A stretch of DNA of 64,000 bases from Noviherbaspirillum autotrophicum (GTDB lineage Bacteria > Pseudomonadota > Gammaproteobacteria > Burkholderiales > Burkholderiaceae_D), in assembly GCF_000818395.1 (NCBI RefSeq), contig NZ_JWJG01000028.1, positions 4,542,615 to 4,606,614 of the forward strand, given 5' to 3'. Below are positions 18,770-29,286 of this stretch, piece after piece. The notes beneath the pieces were generated by a model. It made no database searches. It had not been told where the DNA came from and worked only from the letters and a program-made list of their open reading frames with translations. Numbering within the stretch: position 1 is the stretch's first letter; every line of letters starts with the position of its first letter. Made by a program: the position numbers and the translations under genes.

Positions 18770-18872
18770 TTACTCCCTCTCATGATAGGGTTCCAGCCCT
18801 TTCCCTGGCGGACAAGGCGGCGCAGGTACAGGCACTGCTTCTTTTTTCTTATATCGAAAACCCGAACGATCC

Positions 18873-20093
18873 TTAGCGCACCAGCTGGTTGATCTCGATA
18901 ATCGGCATCAACACCGCCAGCACGATCAGCAGCACCACGACGCCCATCACCAGGATCAGGGCCGGCTCCAGCAAGCCCGCAATCGTCATCGCGCGCCGCT
19001 CCAGGTCCTGCTCCTGCGCATTGGATGCGCGCTCCAGCATGGCCGGCAACTCGCCGGTTACTTCGCCTGCGCGGATCATATGGATCAGCATCGGCGGAAA
19101 GTGTTTATGGGCGGACAAGGCGCGCGCCAATCCGACCCCTTCGCGCACGCTGGTGGTTGCATCCTCGACCTGCTCGCGCATCGCCACATTCGACAGCGTG
19201 TCGCGGCTGGTTTGCAGCGCGCGCAGGATCGGCACGCCCGAGCCGGTGGTGATGGCCAGCGTACTGGCAAAGCGCGCCGTGTTCAGGCTGCGTTCGAACT
19301 TGCCGTATAACGGCGCCTCAAGCAGCCATTTATGCCAGCGGTACTTGATATCCGGATTCTTGAGCGCGCGGCGCCACGCGAAAAAAGCGCCGATCACCAC
19401 GATGGCGACAATCCAGCCATAGCTGCGCACGAAATCCGAGATCGCCAGCATGATCACCGTCAGCAGCGGCAGCTTTTGCTTGGTATTGGCAAACACCGAC
19501 ACGATCTGCGGCACCACATAGGCAAGCAGGAAGATCACGATCGCGAATGCAACCACGGTGACGATGGCTGGATAGGTGAATGCCAGGCGCACCTTCTGCA
19601 CCAGTGAATTGCGCCGTTCGATATAGTCGGCCAGGCGCGACAGCACGCGCGACAGCTGGCCGATCTGCTCGCCGGATGCCACCAGGGCGCGATAGATGTC
19701 GGCAAAATCGCGTGGATGGCGCGCCAGCGCATCCGACAGCGACGAGCCGCCCATCAGCTCGGAGCGGATCGACGCGACCAGATCGCGCACATACGGCCGC
19801 TCGGCCTGCTCCAGCAACGCGGTGAACGCCTGCTCCAGCGGCAGGCTCGACTCCAAAAGGCTGGCGAGCTGGCGGGTGAACAGGGCCAGTTCGGTGGTCG
19901 ACAGGCGATCGCCGAACGCGCTGCGCCGGGTCTGCCCCAGCTCGTCGACCTGAGCGGTGATTGCGTCGACCACCAGCGGCAACAGTCCTTGCGAGCGCAG
20001 GTCGGAGCGCGCGGCACGGGCGCTGTCCGCATTGACCACGCCTTTCTTCGTTGCGCCCGCCGCGTCGACGGCTTCATAGCGGAATGCCGGCAT
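18873..20093 (-). CDS. gspF: Type II secretion system inner-membrane platform protein F
   Basis: Polytopic platform protein that couples the GspE ATPase to pseudopilus assembly. The 406-residue protein begins MPAFRYEAVDAAG and has two GspF domains (about 70-195 and 270-395) separated by membrane segments, such as FTYPAIVTVVAFAIVIFLLA. The family signature ISSGVPI-like TTGSGVPILRAL is visible, as is the C-terminal membrane helix. It follows gspE by 3 bases. Confidence 0.95.
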   Translation of the reverse strand: MPAFRYEAVDAAGATKKGVVNADSARAARSDLRSQGLLPLVVDAITAQVDELGQTRRSAFGDRLSTTELALFTRQLASLLESSLPLEQAFTALLEQAERPYVRDLVASIRSELMGGSSLSDALARHPRDFADIYRALVASGEQIGQLSRVLSRLADYIERRNSLVQKVRLAFTYPAIVTVVAFAIVIFLLAYVVPQIVSVFANTKQKLPLLTVIMLAISDFVRSYGWIVAIVVIGAFFAWRRALKNPDIKYRWHKWLLEAPLYGKFERSLNTARFASTLAITTGSGVPILRALQTSRDTLSNVAMREQVEDATTSVREGVGLARALSAHKHFPPMLIHMIRAGEVTGELPAMLERASNAQEQDLERRAMTIAGLLEPALILVMGVVVLLIVLAVLMPIIEINQLVR

Positions 20094-20096
20094 CGC

Positions 20097-21536
20097 TTAC
20101 TCTTTCGTTACCCGCAAAAGTTCCTCGGGCGTCGTCACGCCGGCTTCCAGCCAGCGCTCGCCGTCCTCGCGCATGGTGCGCATGCCGTTCCGCTGCGCGG
20201 TAGCCCGGATATCGGCTTCCGAGGCACGGTCGTGGATCTGGGCGCGGATCTGTTCGGTGGTCAGCAAGAGCTCGTACACGCCGACGCGGCCGTGATAACC
20301 GGTGTGTCCGCATTTGTCGCAGCCGACTGCGTGCCATTCGCGGCCGTCCTGCCGCTTGCAGTGCGGGCACAATTTGCGCACTAGGCGCTGCGCCACCACG
20401 CCGAGCAGCGACGATGACAGAAGGAACGGCTCGATGCCCATGTCGAGCAAACGTGTCACCGCTGCGGCCGAATCGTTGGTATGCAGCGTGGCCAGCACCA
20501 AGTGGCCGGTGAGCGATGCCTGCACCGCGATCTGCGCGGTTTCGAGGTCGCGGATCTCGCCGATCATGATCACGTCCGGATCCTGACGCAGAATGGCGCG
20601 CAGTGCCTTCGCAAAGGTCATGTCGATGCGCGCGTTGACCTGGGTCTGGCCGATACCGGCCAGCTCATATTCGATCGGGTCTTCCACTGTCAGGATATTG
20701 GTGGTCGGCGAATTCAGGCGCGACAGCGCTGCATACAGCGAAGTGGTCTTGCCGGAACCGGTCGGGCCGGTCACCAGCACGATGCCGTGCGGCTGGGAAA
20801 TCAGGTTGTCGAACTGCTTCTGCACGTCGGCGCTCATGCCGAGGTGGCTCAGGTCGAGCCGCCCGCCTTCCTTGTCGAGCAGACGCAACACGGCGCGCTC
20901 GCCATGGCCGGTCGGCAGCGTCGACACCCGCACGTCGACCGGCTTGCCGCCCACGCGCAACGTGATGCGACCGTCCTGGGGCAGGCGTTTCTCGGCGATG
21001 TCGAGCTGCGCCATGATCTTGATGCGCGAGATCAGCGAGGCATGGATCGCCTTCTTCGGCCGCACGATGTCGCGCAGCGCGCCGTCGATGCGAAACCGCA
21101 CCACCGACACCTGCTCGAACGGCTCGATGTGGATATCGGAGGCTTCCTCGCGCAGCGCCTGGGTCAGCAGCGCATTGATCATGCGAATCACCGGAGCGTC
21201 GTCGGCCGATTCCAGCAGATCCTCGATGGCCGGCATATCGAGCATCAGCTTGGCAAGGTCGAGGTCGGATTCGACATCCTCCACCACCTGCGCGGCGTCG
21301 CCGGCCGAATTGGCATAGGCCTTGGCGATGGCCGCTTCCAAGTCCGCATGCGGCAGCGACTTCAGCTTGACGCGCCCGTAGCGGCGGCTGACTTCGGTGA
21401 TGGCGGCCGGCGCGGTGGCGTCCGACACCCAGACCTCGACGGCATTGTTGGCGGCCTCGCTGCGGCGCGCCAGCAAGGCGTGGTCGCGCGCGAAGGCATA
21501 CGGTAACAGTCGGGCGTCGGTCAAGTTGGTGCTCAT
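20097..21536 (-). CDS. gspE: Type II secretion system ATPase E
   Basis: Cytosolic hexameric ATPase powering pseudopilus assembly. The 479-residue protein has an N-terminal domain that binds GspL (about 1-110), Walker [10 protein letters not shown], the Asp box and Walker [10 protein letters not shown], and the His box [12 protein letters not shown]. It also has a four-cysteine zinc module (CPHC, CDKC), characteristic of GspE. It lies 2 bases from the stop of gspD and 3 bases before gspF. Confidence 0.97.
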   Translation of the reverse strand: MSTNLTDARLLPYAFARDHALLARRSEAANNAVEVWVSDATAPAAITEVSRRYGRVKLKSLPHADLEAAIAKAYANSAGDAAQVVEDVESDLDLAKLMLDMPAIEDLLESADDAPVIRMINALLTQALREEASDIHIEPFEQVSVVRFRIDGALRDIVRPKKAIHASLISRIKIMAQLDIAEKRLPQDGRITLRVGGKPVDVRVSTLPTGHGERAVLRLLDKEGGRLDLSHLGMSADVQKQFDNLISQPHGIVLVTGPTGSGKTTSLYAALSRLNSPTTNILTVEDPIEYELAGIGQTQVNARIDMTFAKALRAILRQDPDVIMIGEIRDLETAQIAVQASLTGHLVLATLHTNDSAAAVTRLLDMGIEPFLLSSSLLGVVAQRLVRKLCPHCKRQDGREWHAVGCDKCGHTGYHGRVGVYELLLTTEQIRAQIHDRASEADIRATAQRNGMRTMREDGERWLEAGVTTPEELLRVTKE

Positions 21537-21538
21537 TG

Positions 21539-23764
21539 CTATCTACTCTGGTTCTGCTCCGGCGGCGGTGAGGCCGGCGTTGCGGGCACGGTAGCCGGCG
21601 GTATGGGTTGGGCCGACTCGTTGCGTGGGGTTAAATTAATCAGGGGTGCACCGGTCGGATGACCGTTTTGCAGCGGAGGCAACATTGGCGCATTAATATT
21701 TGGCAATCCAAATGAAGGCTGCGGCTGCCCTGCTGCCTGTACCCCGCGAATATAGTCATAACGATCGCTCACCAGATTGATGCTTTGCTCGCTGGTGCGG
21801 ATCACGGTCGGGCGCAGGAAAACCATCAAGTTGGTCTTGGTGCGCTTGCGTGACTTGTACTTGAAGAAGTTGCCGACTCCCGGAATATCGCCCAAGCCCG
21901 GCACTTTTTCGTCGCTGTCCTGCACTTCGTCACCGATCAGGCCGCCCAGCACAATGATCTGTCCATCGTCGACCAGCACGTTCGATTCGATTGAGCGCTT
22001 GTTGGTGATGATGCCTGCAGCGTTAGTGGTGTCGCGGATGCTGGAAGTTTCTTGGTAAATCGCGAGTTTAATCGTGCCGCCTTCCGATACCTGCGGCCGC
22101 ACGCGCAGCGACAAGCCAACGTCACGCCGCTCGATCGTCTGAAACGGATTCGCGCCGGCGGTGCCGGACGCCTGCGTAGTGAACTGGCCGGTAATGAACG
22201 GCACGTTCTGGCCAACAATGATGCGCGCTTCTTCGTTGTCGAGCGTAATCAGGTTCGGGATCGACAAGATGTTGGCATTGGCATCCGATTCCAGTGCATG
22301 CGCGAGTGCTCCAAGGCCAATCCGACCATCGATTTGACGGAAGATACCGATGTTTAAGCCATTATTTGGCGGAAGGAAATTGCCGTTCGTAGCATTCTTG
22401 GCAATCGTCTGGGCGATCAGGTTATTGCCTCCAGTGGCAAAGGCTGTGCCCCCGCCGACCCGATACGCGCTGGTCGCATCGCCGGACAGACCAAGCCACT
22501 GGACGCCAAATTCGGCCGCCTTGTCAGCCGTGACCTCGACGATCAGCGATTCCACATACACTTGCGCGCGCCGCGCGTCGAGCTGGTCGATCACCGTGCG
22601 CAAGTTCCGATAGACCGGTTCGCTGGCGGTAATGATGAGCGCATTGGTGGCAGGATCGGCCTGAATGAATCCGCCGGCACCGCCGGTGGGCAGCGCGTTC
22701 GGGGTCGGCGTCGATTGCAGGGGCTGTCCACCGCCGAGCTGCGACTGCTGCCCCGAAGAAGACAAGCCGGACTGCTGTTGTTGCGATGCATTCGTTTGGG
22801 TGGTGCCTGCTGGCTGGGCGGCGCTCTCAGAGGCCACCACCGCGCGCAAGGTTTGCGCCAGACGTACTGCGTCGGCATTGCGCAGATACACCACGTGCAC
22901 ATTGCCAGGCAGCTCGGTGGGCTGATCCAGTTTTGCAATCAGCGACTTCGCCAGGTTGGCGCGCGCCGCGGAAGGCGCACGGATGATGACGGAATTGGTG
23001 CGGCTATCGGCCAGCACCGATACCCGTCCGGCATCCGCTCCCGGCGCACCGCCCGCGGCCTGATCGAGCAAGCGATTGGCGATCGAGGCGATGTCGGTCG
23101 CGACTGCATGGCGAATCGGCATCACGTCCAAATCGCCGGCCGCCGGCGAATCGAGCGCCGCAATGATCCTGCCGAGGCGCTTCAGATTATCGGCATAATC
23201 GGTGATGACGATGCTGTTGTTGCCCGGATTGGCGTTGATCGTGTTGTTCGGCGAAATCAGCGGACGCAGCACGGGGACAAGATTATTGGCCGATTCGTAA
23301 TTGAGACGGAAGATTTGTGTGGCGATCTGGTCGCCGCGCACGCTCGTCTGGCTGACCGGGCTTGCCTGCAGCTTGGCGTCCGCTTCCGGCACCACCTTGG
23401 TTACTCCATCGCTTTTCACGACGGCAAAACCCTGCAGGCGCAATGACGATGTCAGCATTTCCATTGCCTGCGCCTTGGTGACCGGCTTTTCCGACACAAG
23501 ATTAATCGTCCCTTTGACGCGCGGGTCGATGATGAAGGTAGTCCGGGTGTAATGACCGATGGCCTTGATCACCGATTCGATATCGGCGCCGACGAAATTG
23601 AGTGTCGCTTGGTTGGAAGCGGGGTCTTGCGCCATGGCCGGCGGCATTCCAGTCATCAGGCACAGGATCAGCGCGGCGGCCCCCACGCGGCGCCAGCTCC
23701 CCTGCCTCGTCGAACGGTTGCGTCTTTTCGGTATTAATGTTTCTGCTGATTGATTTTTTTTCAT
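21539..23764 (-). CDS. gspD: Type II secretion system secretin D
   Basis: Outer-membrane secretin channel, 741 residues. After an N-terminal signal region (cleavage near AMAQDPAS), N0 and repeated N domains follow (about 60-400, such as [15 protein letters not shown] and [15 protein letters not shown]). A Gln/Ser-rich linker interrupts N3 near residue 350. The secretin core carries [10 protein letters not shown] and [19 protein letters not shown]. The tail has a Pro-rich end. The ATG overlaps the gspN stop (ATGA), so the two are translationally coupled; the long open frame upstream of this ATG is not homologous. Confidence 0.95.
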   Translation of the reverse strand: MKKNQSAETLIPKRRNRSTRQGSWRRVGAAALILCLMTGMPPAMAQDPASNQATLNFVGADIESVIKAIGHYTRTTFIIDPRVKGTINLVSEKPVTKAQAMEMLTSSLRLQGFAVVKSDGVTKVVPEADAKLQASPVSQTSVRGDQIATQIFRLNYESANNLVPVLRPLISPNNTINANPGNNSIVITDYADNLKRLGRIIAALDSPAAGDLDVMPIRHAVATDIASIANRLLDQAAGGAPGADAGRVSVLADSRTNSVIIRAPSAARANLAKSLIAKLDQPTELPGNVHVVYLRNADAVRLAQTLRAVVASESAAQPAGTTQTNASQQQQSGLSSSGQQSQLGGGQPLQSTPTPNALPTGGAGGFIQADPATNALIITASEPVYRNLRTVIDQLDARRAQVYVESLIVEVTADKAAEFGVQWLGLSGDATSAYRVGGGTAFATGGNNLIAQTIAKNATNGNFLPPNNGLNIGIFRQIDGRIGLGALAHALESDANANILSIPNLITLDNEEARIIVGQNVPFITGQFTTQASGTAGANPFQTIERRDVGLSLRVRPQVSEGGTIKLAIYQETSSIRDTTNAAGIITNKRSIESNVLVDDGQIIVLGGLIGDEVQDSDEKVPGLGDIPGVGNFFKYKSRKRTKTNLMVFLRPTVIRTSEQSINLVSDRYDYIRGVQAAGQPQPSFGLPNINAPMLPPLQNGHPTGAPLINLTPRNESAQPIPPATVPATPASPPPEQNQSR

Positions 23765-24534
23765 TTGAACTCTAGCGCGATAACATACTTGTCGCCTTCT
23801 CGTCGGCGTTGTCCCAGCAAATTCAACAGATTTGCCAGCCGTTCTTCCTGCCCTTCTTCCGCTTCTGCCTTGCCAGAAAACTGCAATCGGCCATTGGCCA
23901 GCGTGCCGCCGCCACTTAATAACATCGGACCTTTGATCGTCTTCAATGTAAGTTGCGCCTGCGCACCATGCCAGTCCATTATCATTTGGTAGGCGCCCAG
24001 TGGTTTGATCGGTGACAGACGCGACGCAATGTCGTCCATTTGCAAGGTCATCGTCCCGTTCACATTTACGATATTGCCTTGTCGCATTACCTGCAACGGC
24101 GTCCATAACAGCCGCATTTCCCCCGAGGGGCGTATCGTGTTGAGCGGTGCGCCCAAGCCAGCCAATCTTTCCGCTGGCAAATAAACCGAATCTGCACTCA
24201 CCAGCCACTGGTACCAGGTTCCCGTTATCTTCAGTGGCTGCGCCAGCGCCGCTTTGTTTTCCAGGTCGAGATCGACCTGCCCCAGCAATACCATCGGCGA
24301 CAAGCGCCACGAAAAGCGCCCCGGCAACAGGGGGGTGACAGGATCGTTGCCGCTGGGCGCGCCGCCAATGAATGCCGAGCCGCGCCACACGGTACCCTGT
24401 GGATCGCCCAAGGTCAGACGGCCACCGGTCTGCTTTTCCAGCAAGGTCGCCATCCAGGCGGCCGGACAAAACGCGATGAAAGTCAGCGCGACAGTGACTA
24501 TTCCCGCCAGTAACCATATCACGAGACGGCGCAC
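23761..24534 (-). CDS. gspN: Type II secretion system protein N
   Basis: A 257-residue bitopic inner-membrane protein of the GspN family, a non-universal T2SS component. One N-terminal membrane helix (about 5-30) precedes a periplasmic domain with GGRLTLGDPQGTVWRGSA, typical of the family. The role is poorly defined. It overlaps gspD by 4 bases and follows gspM by 10. Confidence 0.88.
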   Translation of the reverse strand: MRRLVIWLLAGIVTVALTFIAFCPAAWMATLLEKQTGGRLTLGDPQGTVWRGSAFIGGAPSGNDPVTPLLPGRFSWRLSPMVLLGQVDLDLENKAALAQPLKITGTWYQWLVSADSVYLPAERLAGLGAPLNTIRPSGEMRLLWTPLQVMRQGNIVNVNGTMTLQMDDIASRLSPIKPLGAYQMIMDWHGAQAQLTLKTIKGPMLLSGGGTLANGRLQFSGKAEAEEGQEERLANLLNLLGQRRREGDKYVIALEFK

Positions 24535-24544
24535 GGGACTTTCC

Positions 24545-25060
24545 TCACTGTGCCGACTCGCTGCGCTGCTGCCGCAAGGTCAAGGCCGCATTCACGGTGT
24601 CGGCCTTGGCTTGCGCTTCCACGTTGGCATCGACCACGGACAGGCGCGCGCTCTTTTGTATTTCGGCAAGCCAGTCGATCAGACTGGAAAACGATGCGCC
24701 GTTCAGCTGCACCTTGGCCAAGTCGCCTGTCAGAGCCACGTTTTGCGGCTTCAATCCTCGGCTGTTGAGCGAACTTTCGATGCTTTCCCTAGTGATTGCG
24801 GGAGCAGGCGCAGCGGCCTTACTCGCGAGCGCACCGGCTTCTTTCGACAATGACTGCACCTCGGCTGCCTGTTCGCGCAGGGCGGGCAATTTTTTTTCCA
24901 TGTCCTTGCGGCCGCCAAGCGCAGGGTCGATCAACAGCGCATAGACCAAGCCAAGCACGATCACCACCAAGGCGGCCGCCAGCAAGTTGCGCTCGCGCGG
25001 GTTACGCGCAGCCCAGAAACCGGCGAACTTTTCGTTCAGTGCATTCAAGTTCGGATTCAT
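24545..25060 (-). CDS. gspM: Type II secretion system protein M
   Basis: A 171-residue bitopic protein that pairs with GspL in the inner-membrane platform. A short cytoplasmic segment with NPRERNLL precedes a membrane helix (about 31-50), then a periplasmic ferredoxin-like domain. The ATG at 25060 overlaps the gspL stop (ATGA) and matches family N-termini better than a start 7 codons upstream. Confidence 0.9.
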   Translation of the reverse strand: MNPNLNALNEKFAGFWAARNPRERNLLAAALVVIVLGLVYALLIDPALGGRKDMEKKLPALREQAAEVQSLSKEAGALASKAAAPAPAITRESIESSLNSRGLKPQNVALTGDLAKVQLNGASFSSLIDWLAEIQKSARLSVVDANVEAQAKADTVNAALTLRQQRSESAQ

Positions 25061-26304
25061 CGGGCGCTCCGGATCTGCCACACGCCGGTATTCGGCTGCG
25101 AAATCGATAAATTGCGCGCTGCAAGCGCATTGCGCACTGGTTCAACGGGCACCGAACTGCCGGGCTTGAGTTTGACCGTCAGGCTGCGGTCGTGATACTC
25201 GAGCGCCGCAATGGGCGAAGCGCCCGGCGCGACGCTGCGCATCACTTCGCCGAGCGCGGCCGCCAGGGCGATGAAGTCGTCGGGTGCAATCTGGCCGGAT
25301 TCACGCTGCGCGGCTGTCATCTTTTGCCGCATTTGTGCCAGCGGGTCGACAATGACCTGGTCTTTCGGGAAAGCGCTGCGGTAGGTCTGAATCATGTTGG
25401 CGCGCAGCGCCTCGGCTTCCCGCTTCAGGCGCAGCCATTCGATATTCAAGCCAAGAGCGTTAATCACCAGCACGGCAATCGCCAAGGCCAGCGGCCAGCG
25501 CCACGGGCGCCAGTTGAATTGCGGGCCGGACGCACCGCCCAGGCCACTCATCAGGTTCAGCGACGTGTCGGCCGCTCCGCTGACCCAGTGCGTCCAGCTG
25601 TCAGGAACGAGTTTGATGCGCTCTTCCAGAGCGGGAACGAGGTGCAGCGATTCCTGGTAGTCGCGCAGGCGCGCCTGCGGTACATACAGCGTGAGTGCCG
25701 CCTGCGGCACAACTGCCGCCAGCGACTGGATCACGTCGAAGGCAGCCGACTCCGGCTGGTCGGCCATGACCCCCAGGCCGATTCCCTCCTGTTCGGCCAG
25801 GCGCACCGCGACTTCGATATCCTCGCCCTGCTCCATCACGGCGGCGCTGACACTGTCGGTCAGGGGCAGGCACAATTGCGACGGCACGGCCACCACGCGC
25901 CGCGCACCGAGCGCACGCAGGGTCTTGCTCAGCATTTCCAGCCAGTTGCGCTGCACCACGCCAACCGTACGCAAATCGTGCAGCATGTCGCCGACCACCA
26001 CCACGCATTCAGCCGGATCGCTCATCAGGCTGTCTTCCACCAGATTGGGCAGTGCCGCCCTGAGCTTGGCAGGCGGCAGCGGTGGAACCTTCACGCGCAA
26101 CAGCGTCACATCGCTGGCGGCAAGCAACAGCACCACCTGCTGCGCTTTTCCGACCGGCTCGGCCAATTCCGACAATGCGGCCACACCTTCGCGCTCGATG
26201 GCACCGCTGCCGGCGGTGTACGCGTACTGGCAGTACAGGGGCATGCCCGGCGACAGGCTATCTGCGGCGGCCTTGGATGGAAGGCGGATGTATAGTGTGC
26301 TCAA
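25057..26304 (-). CDS. gspL: Type II secretion system protein L
   Basis: A 415-residue inner-membrane protein that recruits the GspE ATPase. The cytoplasmic part (about 1-265) has an actin-like fold, with LRVKVPPLPPAKLRAALPNLVED as the conserved stretch. A membrane helix follows (about 272-290, WPLALAIAVLVINALGL), then a periplasmic domain that binds GspM. The start is a TTG at 26304, 27 bases after gspK, with a weak ribosome-binding site. Confidence 0.9.
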   Translation of the reverse strand: MSTLYIRLPSKAAADSLSPGMPLYCQYAYTAGSGAIEREGVAALSELAEPVGKAQQVVLLLAASDVTLLRVKVPPLPPAKLRAALPNLVEDSLMSDPAECVVVVGDMLHDLRTVGVVQRNWLEMLSKTLRALGARRVVAVPSQLCLPLTDSVSAAVMEQGEDIEVAVRLAEQEGIGLGVMADQPESAAFDVIQSLAAVVPQAALTLYVPQARLRDYQESLHLVPALEERIKLVPDSWTHWVSGAADTSLNLMSGLGGASGPQFNWRPWRWPLALAIAVLVINALGLNIEWLRLKREAEALRANMIQTYRSAFPKDQVIVDPLAQMRQKMTAAQRESGQIAPDDFIALAAALGEVMRSVAPGASPIAALEYHDRSLTVKLKPGSSVPVEPVRNALAARNLSISQPNTGVWQIRSAR

Positions 26305-26331
26305 GGGCGTCTCGTTCTTTCTTGTTATTCG

Positions 26332-27324
26332 CTAGCTCTCGCGGATCCAGATCACCTGCGTTGTCGGCATGGCGCCGGAACCGCTTCGCTCGATCAGCGC
26401 CTGCATCTGCATTCCCGCCCGGTTGAGGCGCACAATCCCATTCACCAGGAAATAATTGGTGCTTACCGCGAGCTGCTGCTTGTCCGCGGCATCGATGGTC
26501 TTGCCTTGCAAACGCTGCTCGAAATCAGGCACATCCTTGAACCAGGCGGATTCTCTTGCAGCAACAATCGCCGTTGCCTCGGACAGTGACAGTGTACCAA
26601 TTCTAGCTGCCAATACCTCCGCAGGCGCGGTATTGACATTGATCTTCGTCGACTGCGGAATTACCACGATAAAGTCTTTAATAGCGGCAAGTGCTTCCGG
26701 AGTAAAGTCGGGAACCGCGAGCAAGTCATCGATTTGCAAGATATCGAGCGGTTTTTTCGACGCGGAACTGGAGACCGGCGCCGCCGGCGCTCCCGGCGTG
26801 GATCCCGTTGCCGCGGCCGGCGCCGCTGCCGCCTGCGCGGTCGCCATCAAGTCTGCGGCGGCCTGGGCCAGCGAGGGATTCTGGCGGGTCAGCGACAGCA
26901 GGCGGGCGAAGGCGGCCACTTCGGTGGGATTGACCTTTCCGTTCTGCGCCAGGTTGGTGAGGTTGAAGCGCGACTGGGCATCGACAACGCCCCCCGATAG
27001 CGACGCGTCCGGCACATCGCCGCTTGGGTCCTTGTTTTCCACGTATTCGTCGAGCCGCGTCTCAGCCAGCGGCACGGCCCACGGCTCGCCAAGGTGATCA
27101 ACGCGCGAATGCCGCGCATCCTCGCGCAGAATCAGGCGGCTCCAGTCCAGCGCGCCGCGCAGGATCCACTGCTTCTGCAATTGCAGGCGCTGGTTTTCGA
27201 TCGCGCGCACCTGCACCTGCTGCTGCCAGAACAGGCTGGCGACGATGGTGATGGCCAGCGTCGTGAGCAGCAATGCCGTGATGACTGCGACCCCTTGTTG
27301 ATGCGAATGCCGGCGCGCGTTCAT
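26332..27324 (-). CDS. gspK: Type II secretion system minor pseudopilin K
   Basis: Large minor pseudopilin capping the T2SS pseudopilus, 330 residues. The prepilin-like N-terminus HQQGVAVITALLLTTLAITIV is atypical as usual for GspK but has the hydrophobic helix. A helical domain (WILRGALDWSRLIL) and the SAM-like region with NVNTAPAEVLAARI follow. The ATG at 27324 overlaps the gspJ stop (ATGA). Confidence 0.92.
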   Translation of the reverse strand: MNARRHSHQQGVAVITALLLTTLAITIVASLFWQQQVQVRAIENQRLQLQKQWILRGALDWSRLILREDARHSRVDHLGEPWAVPLAETRLDEYVENKDPSGDVPDASLSGGVVDAQSRFNLTNLAQNGKVNPTEVAAFARLLSLTRQNPSLAQAAADLMATAQAAAAPAAATGSTPGAPAAPVSSSASKKPLDILQIDDLLAVPDFTPEALAAIKDFIVVIPQSTKINVNTAPAEVLAARIGTLSLSEATAIVAARESAWFKDVPDFEQRLQGKTIDAADKQQLAVSTNYFLVNGIVRLNRAGMQMQALIERSGSGAMPTTQVIWIRES

Positions 27325-27944
27325 GCCGCCCCCAGCAGGAAAATCTTTGTCATGCCGGTGTTGTGCCCGTTCAGTTGCAAGACAACCTGCAGGCCGACCG
27401 GCATCGCGACATTGCCTTGTGCCGTGGGCGCAGGCGGCGTGGTGGTGACGCCGGAGCCAGTGGTATTGCGGAATAACGATTCGATGGTCATCTGCGCGAC
27501 ATCGGACTGCAGCAGAACGCCGGGTACGGCATTGGTTTCGTCGAGCGCCGCCTGCCACATCGAATCGAGTTCCGTCAGGTCGCGCGTGGCGGGCGACTCG
27601 TACCGGCTCAGCTTGCCTTCGCGTAAGCGATAGATGACAACCTGCACGCGCGATGGCTGGTTTTCCGCATACACTGTGCGCACCATCGTGACGCGCTGGG
27701 GGCCGGTCAGCAGCGTGGCATGCCCCGCAATGGTCGACGGCTGGACGATGTGCGCCGAATCGCTTTGCATCTGCGCAAATGCAAGCTGGATGCCGCGCGT
27801 CTGCTCCAGGTCCTGCGTCAGCGCCACGCGGGCGCGGACAATGGTGTCGAGCCCGCGCCAGCCGAGCACCGCGACAATTGCCATGACGGTAATCGCCACC
27901 AGCAGCTCGACCAGGGTAAAGCCCTTGCTCTTGCGGCTAGCCAT
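27321..27944 (-). CDS. gspJ: Type II secretion system minor pseudopilin J
   Basis: A 207-residue minor pseudopilin. The prepilin peptidase site is clear: MASRKSKG followed by FTLVELLVAITVMAIVAVLG, with E at position 5 after cleavage. The globular domain follows. The start overlaps the end of gspI by 8 bases and gspK overlaps its stop. GspI, J and K form the tip complex. Confidence 0.93.
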   Translation of the reverse strand: MASRKSKGFTLVELLVAITVMAIVAVLGWRGLDTIVRARVALTQDLEQTRGIQLAFAQMQSDSAHIVQPSTIAGHATLLTGPQRVTMVRTVYAENQPSRVQVVIYRLREGKLSRYESPATRDLTELDSMWQAALDETNAVPGVLLQSDVAQMTIESLFRNTTGSGVTTTPPAPTAQGNVAMPVGLQVVLQLNGHNTGMTKIFLLGAA

Positions 27945-28320
27945 TGGACACCACCTGCGACAGCTTGATGATGCGGCGCTCCGGATTCTGCGCATCGAAC
28001 ACGCTGACTTCAACGCGCCGGAAAAACGGGTTGGGCGTCGACAGTACTTCCTCTTCGCACACCAGCTGCAGCTCGTCCTGCGGACAGGCGAAAGAACGCT
28101 TGCCGAAGGCCGGGAATTCGCGCGCCAGGCGGATTTGCGCCAGGCGATTTTCGGCCGACCAGGTCGCCATCATTGATGCGCGCAGCGCGCTGCTGTTTTG
28201 CGTCAGGCTGCCGACGGCGCGCAGGCTCGCGCCCAGCGCGGTGCCGACGATCACCAGCGCGACCAACACTTCCAGCAGGGTAAAGCCGGTGGCGTGGCGT
28301 GGGAGGCGGTTTGGTCGCAT
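27937..28320 (-). CDS. gspI: Type II secretion system minor pseudopilin I
   Basis: A 127-residue minor pseudopilin with leader MRPNRLPRHATG and mature start FTLLEVLVALVIVGTALGA. The C-terminal part has the CPQDELQLVCEEE and FFRRVEVSVFD segments typical of GspI. It begins one base after the gspH stop and overlaps gspJ. Confidence 0.93.
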   Translation of the reverse strand: MRPNRLPRHATGFTLLEVLVALVIVGTALGASLRAVGSLTQNSSALRASMMATWSAENRLAQIRLAREFPAFGKRSFACPQDELQLVCEEEVLSTPNPFFRRVEVSVFDAQNPERRIIKLSQVVSNG

Positions 28321-28321
28321 G

Positions 28322-28834
28322 TCACTCCACCGTAAAGTGCCCGATGCCGTCGGCGTGGATCGCCACGCTCGCGCCATCGGTGGACATGGTCAGTACGAAC
28401 GGCTTGTCGACCGGCTCGCGTCCGAACACGACGCGCAACGGGTTGGACGACCCGGCGCCGGCCGGCGATATCGAGAGCGCCACCGGTGCGCGCTTGAAGT
28501 CCCGTTCACGCAGTAGATCATCCTGCGGCAGCGGCGACCATGCATTGTCGTCGCGGATCAGAAAACGGTAGCGCTCCGGGCCGGCTTCGAACGCGACCGG
28601 GCGATTGCGCACGATCGCCTCGTCGCGCGCCAGCTGCATGAGCAGGGCGACGCGTTGCGCATCGTCTTGCAGCGCGCGCTGCGGGTTCGGGAGCGCGGTC
28701 AGGGTCACGACGCCGAGCATGATGCCGGCGATGACCAGCACGACCAGCAGCTCAAGCAAGGTGAAGCCGCGCGCTGCCATGCGGCGCGCGGCGCGATGGG
28801 CGGGACGATGCAAGGAAGTGCTTACAGTTCCCAC
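28322..28834 (-). CDS. gspH: Type II secretion system minor pseudopilin H
   Basis: A 170-residue minor pseudopilin with cleavage site before [19 protein letters not shown]. The start chosen is a GTG at 28834, overlapping the gspG stop by 13 bases; an ATG at 28780 would leave a five-residue leader (MAARG). Its tail [16 protein letters not shown] is typical of the H/FimT family. Neither start has a strong ribosome-binding site. Confidence 0.88.
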   Translation of the reverse strand: MGTVSTSLHRPAHRAARRMAARGFTLLELLVVLVIAGIMLGVVTLTALPNPQRALQDDAQRVALLMQLARDEAIVRNRPVAFEAGPERYRFLIRDDNAWSPLPQDDLLRERDFKRAPVALSISPAGAGSSNPLRVVFGREPVDKPFVLTMSTDGASVAIHADGIGHFTVE

Positions 28835-29286
28835 GACCCGATATCGGCATCGACGCCGGTGCCACCCGGCTGGCCGTCGGCGCCGTACGAAAACACGTCA
28901 ACCTCGCCTTTGACGCCCGGCGACAGGTATTGGTAGGAATTGCCCCACGGGTCCTTGGGCAGCTTGTCGACATAGCCGCCGCTTTTCCAGCCGTTGGCGG
29001 CCGGGCCGGAGGTCGGCTTGGCGATCAGCGCCTGCAGGCCCTGCTCCGTGGTCGGATAGCGCTGGTTATCGAGCTTGTACAGCTTGAGCGCCTGCATCAG
29101 TGTCGCGATATCCTGCTTGGCGGCAGTAATGCGGGCGTCATCGGTACGTCCCATCAGCTTGGGGACGACGAGCGCGGCCAGAATCCCCATGATCACCACG
29201 ACCACCATGATTTCAATCAGCGTGAAACCGCGGCTGACATGGCGCGAAAGCGCGTTGCGGGAACGAAGAACCAGGTTATTACGCAT
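28822..29286 (-). CDS. gspG: Type II secretion system major pseudopilin G
   Basis: Main pseudopilus subunit, 154 residues. The leader ends in RG before [20 protein letters not shown]. The conserved [30 protein letters not shown] and [13 protein letters not shown] segments and the calcium-binding C-terminal DADIGSWEL region are all present. It is the first gene of the operon, so the secretion promoter must lie upstream of 29286. Confidence 0.97.
   Translation of the reverse strand: MRNNLVLRSRNALSRHVSRGFTLIEIMVVVVIMGILAALVVPKLMGRTDDARITAAKQDIATLMQALKLYKLDNQRYPTTEQGLQALIAKPTSGPAANGWKSGGYVDKLPKDPWGNSYQYLSPGVKGEVDVFSYGADGQPGGTGVDADIGSWEL

Noticed and set aside
23765-24517. N-terminal extension of gspD overlapping gspN
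   Set aside because: Reading frame stays open, but the sequence is non-homologous; the ATG at 23764 with gspN overlap is the correct start.
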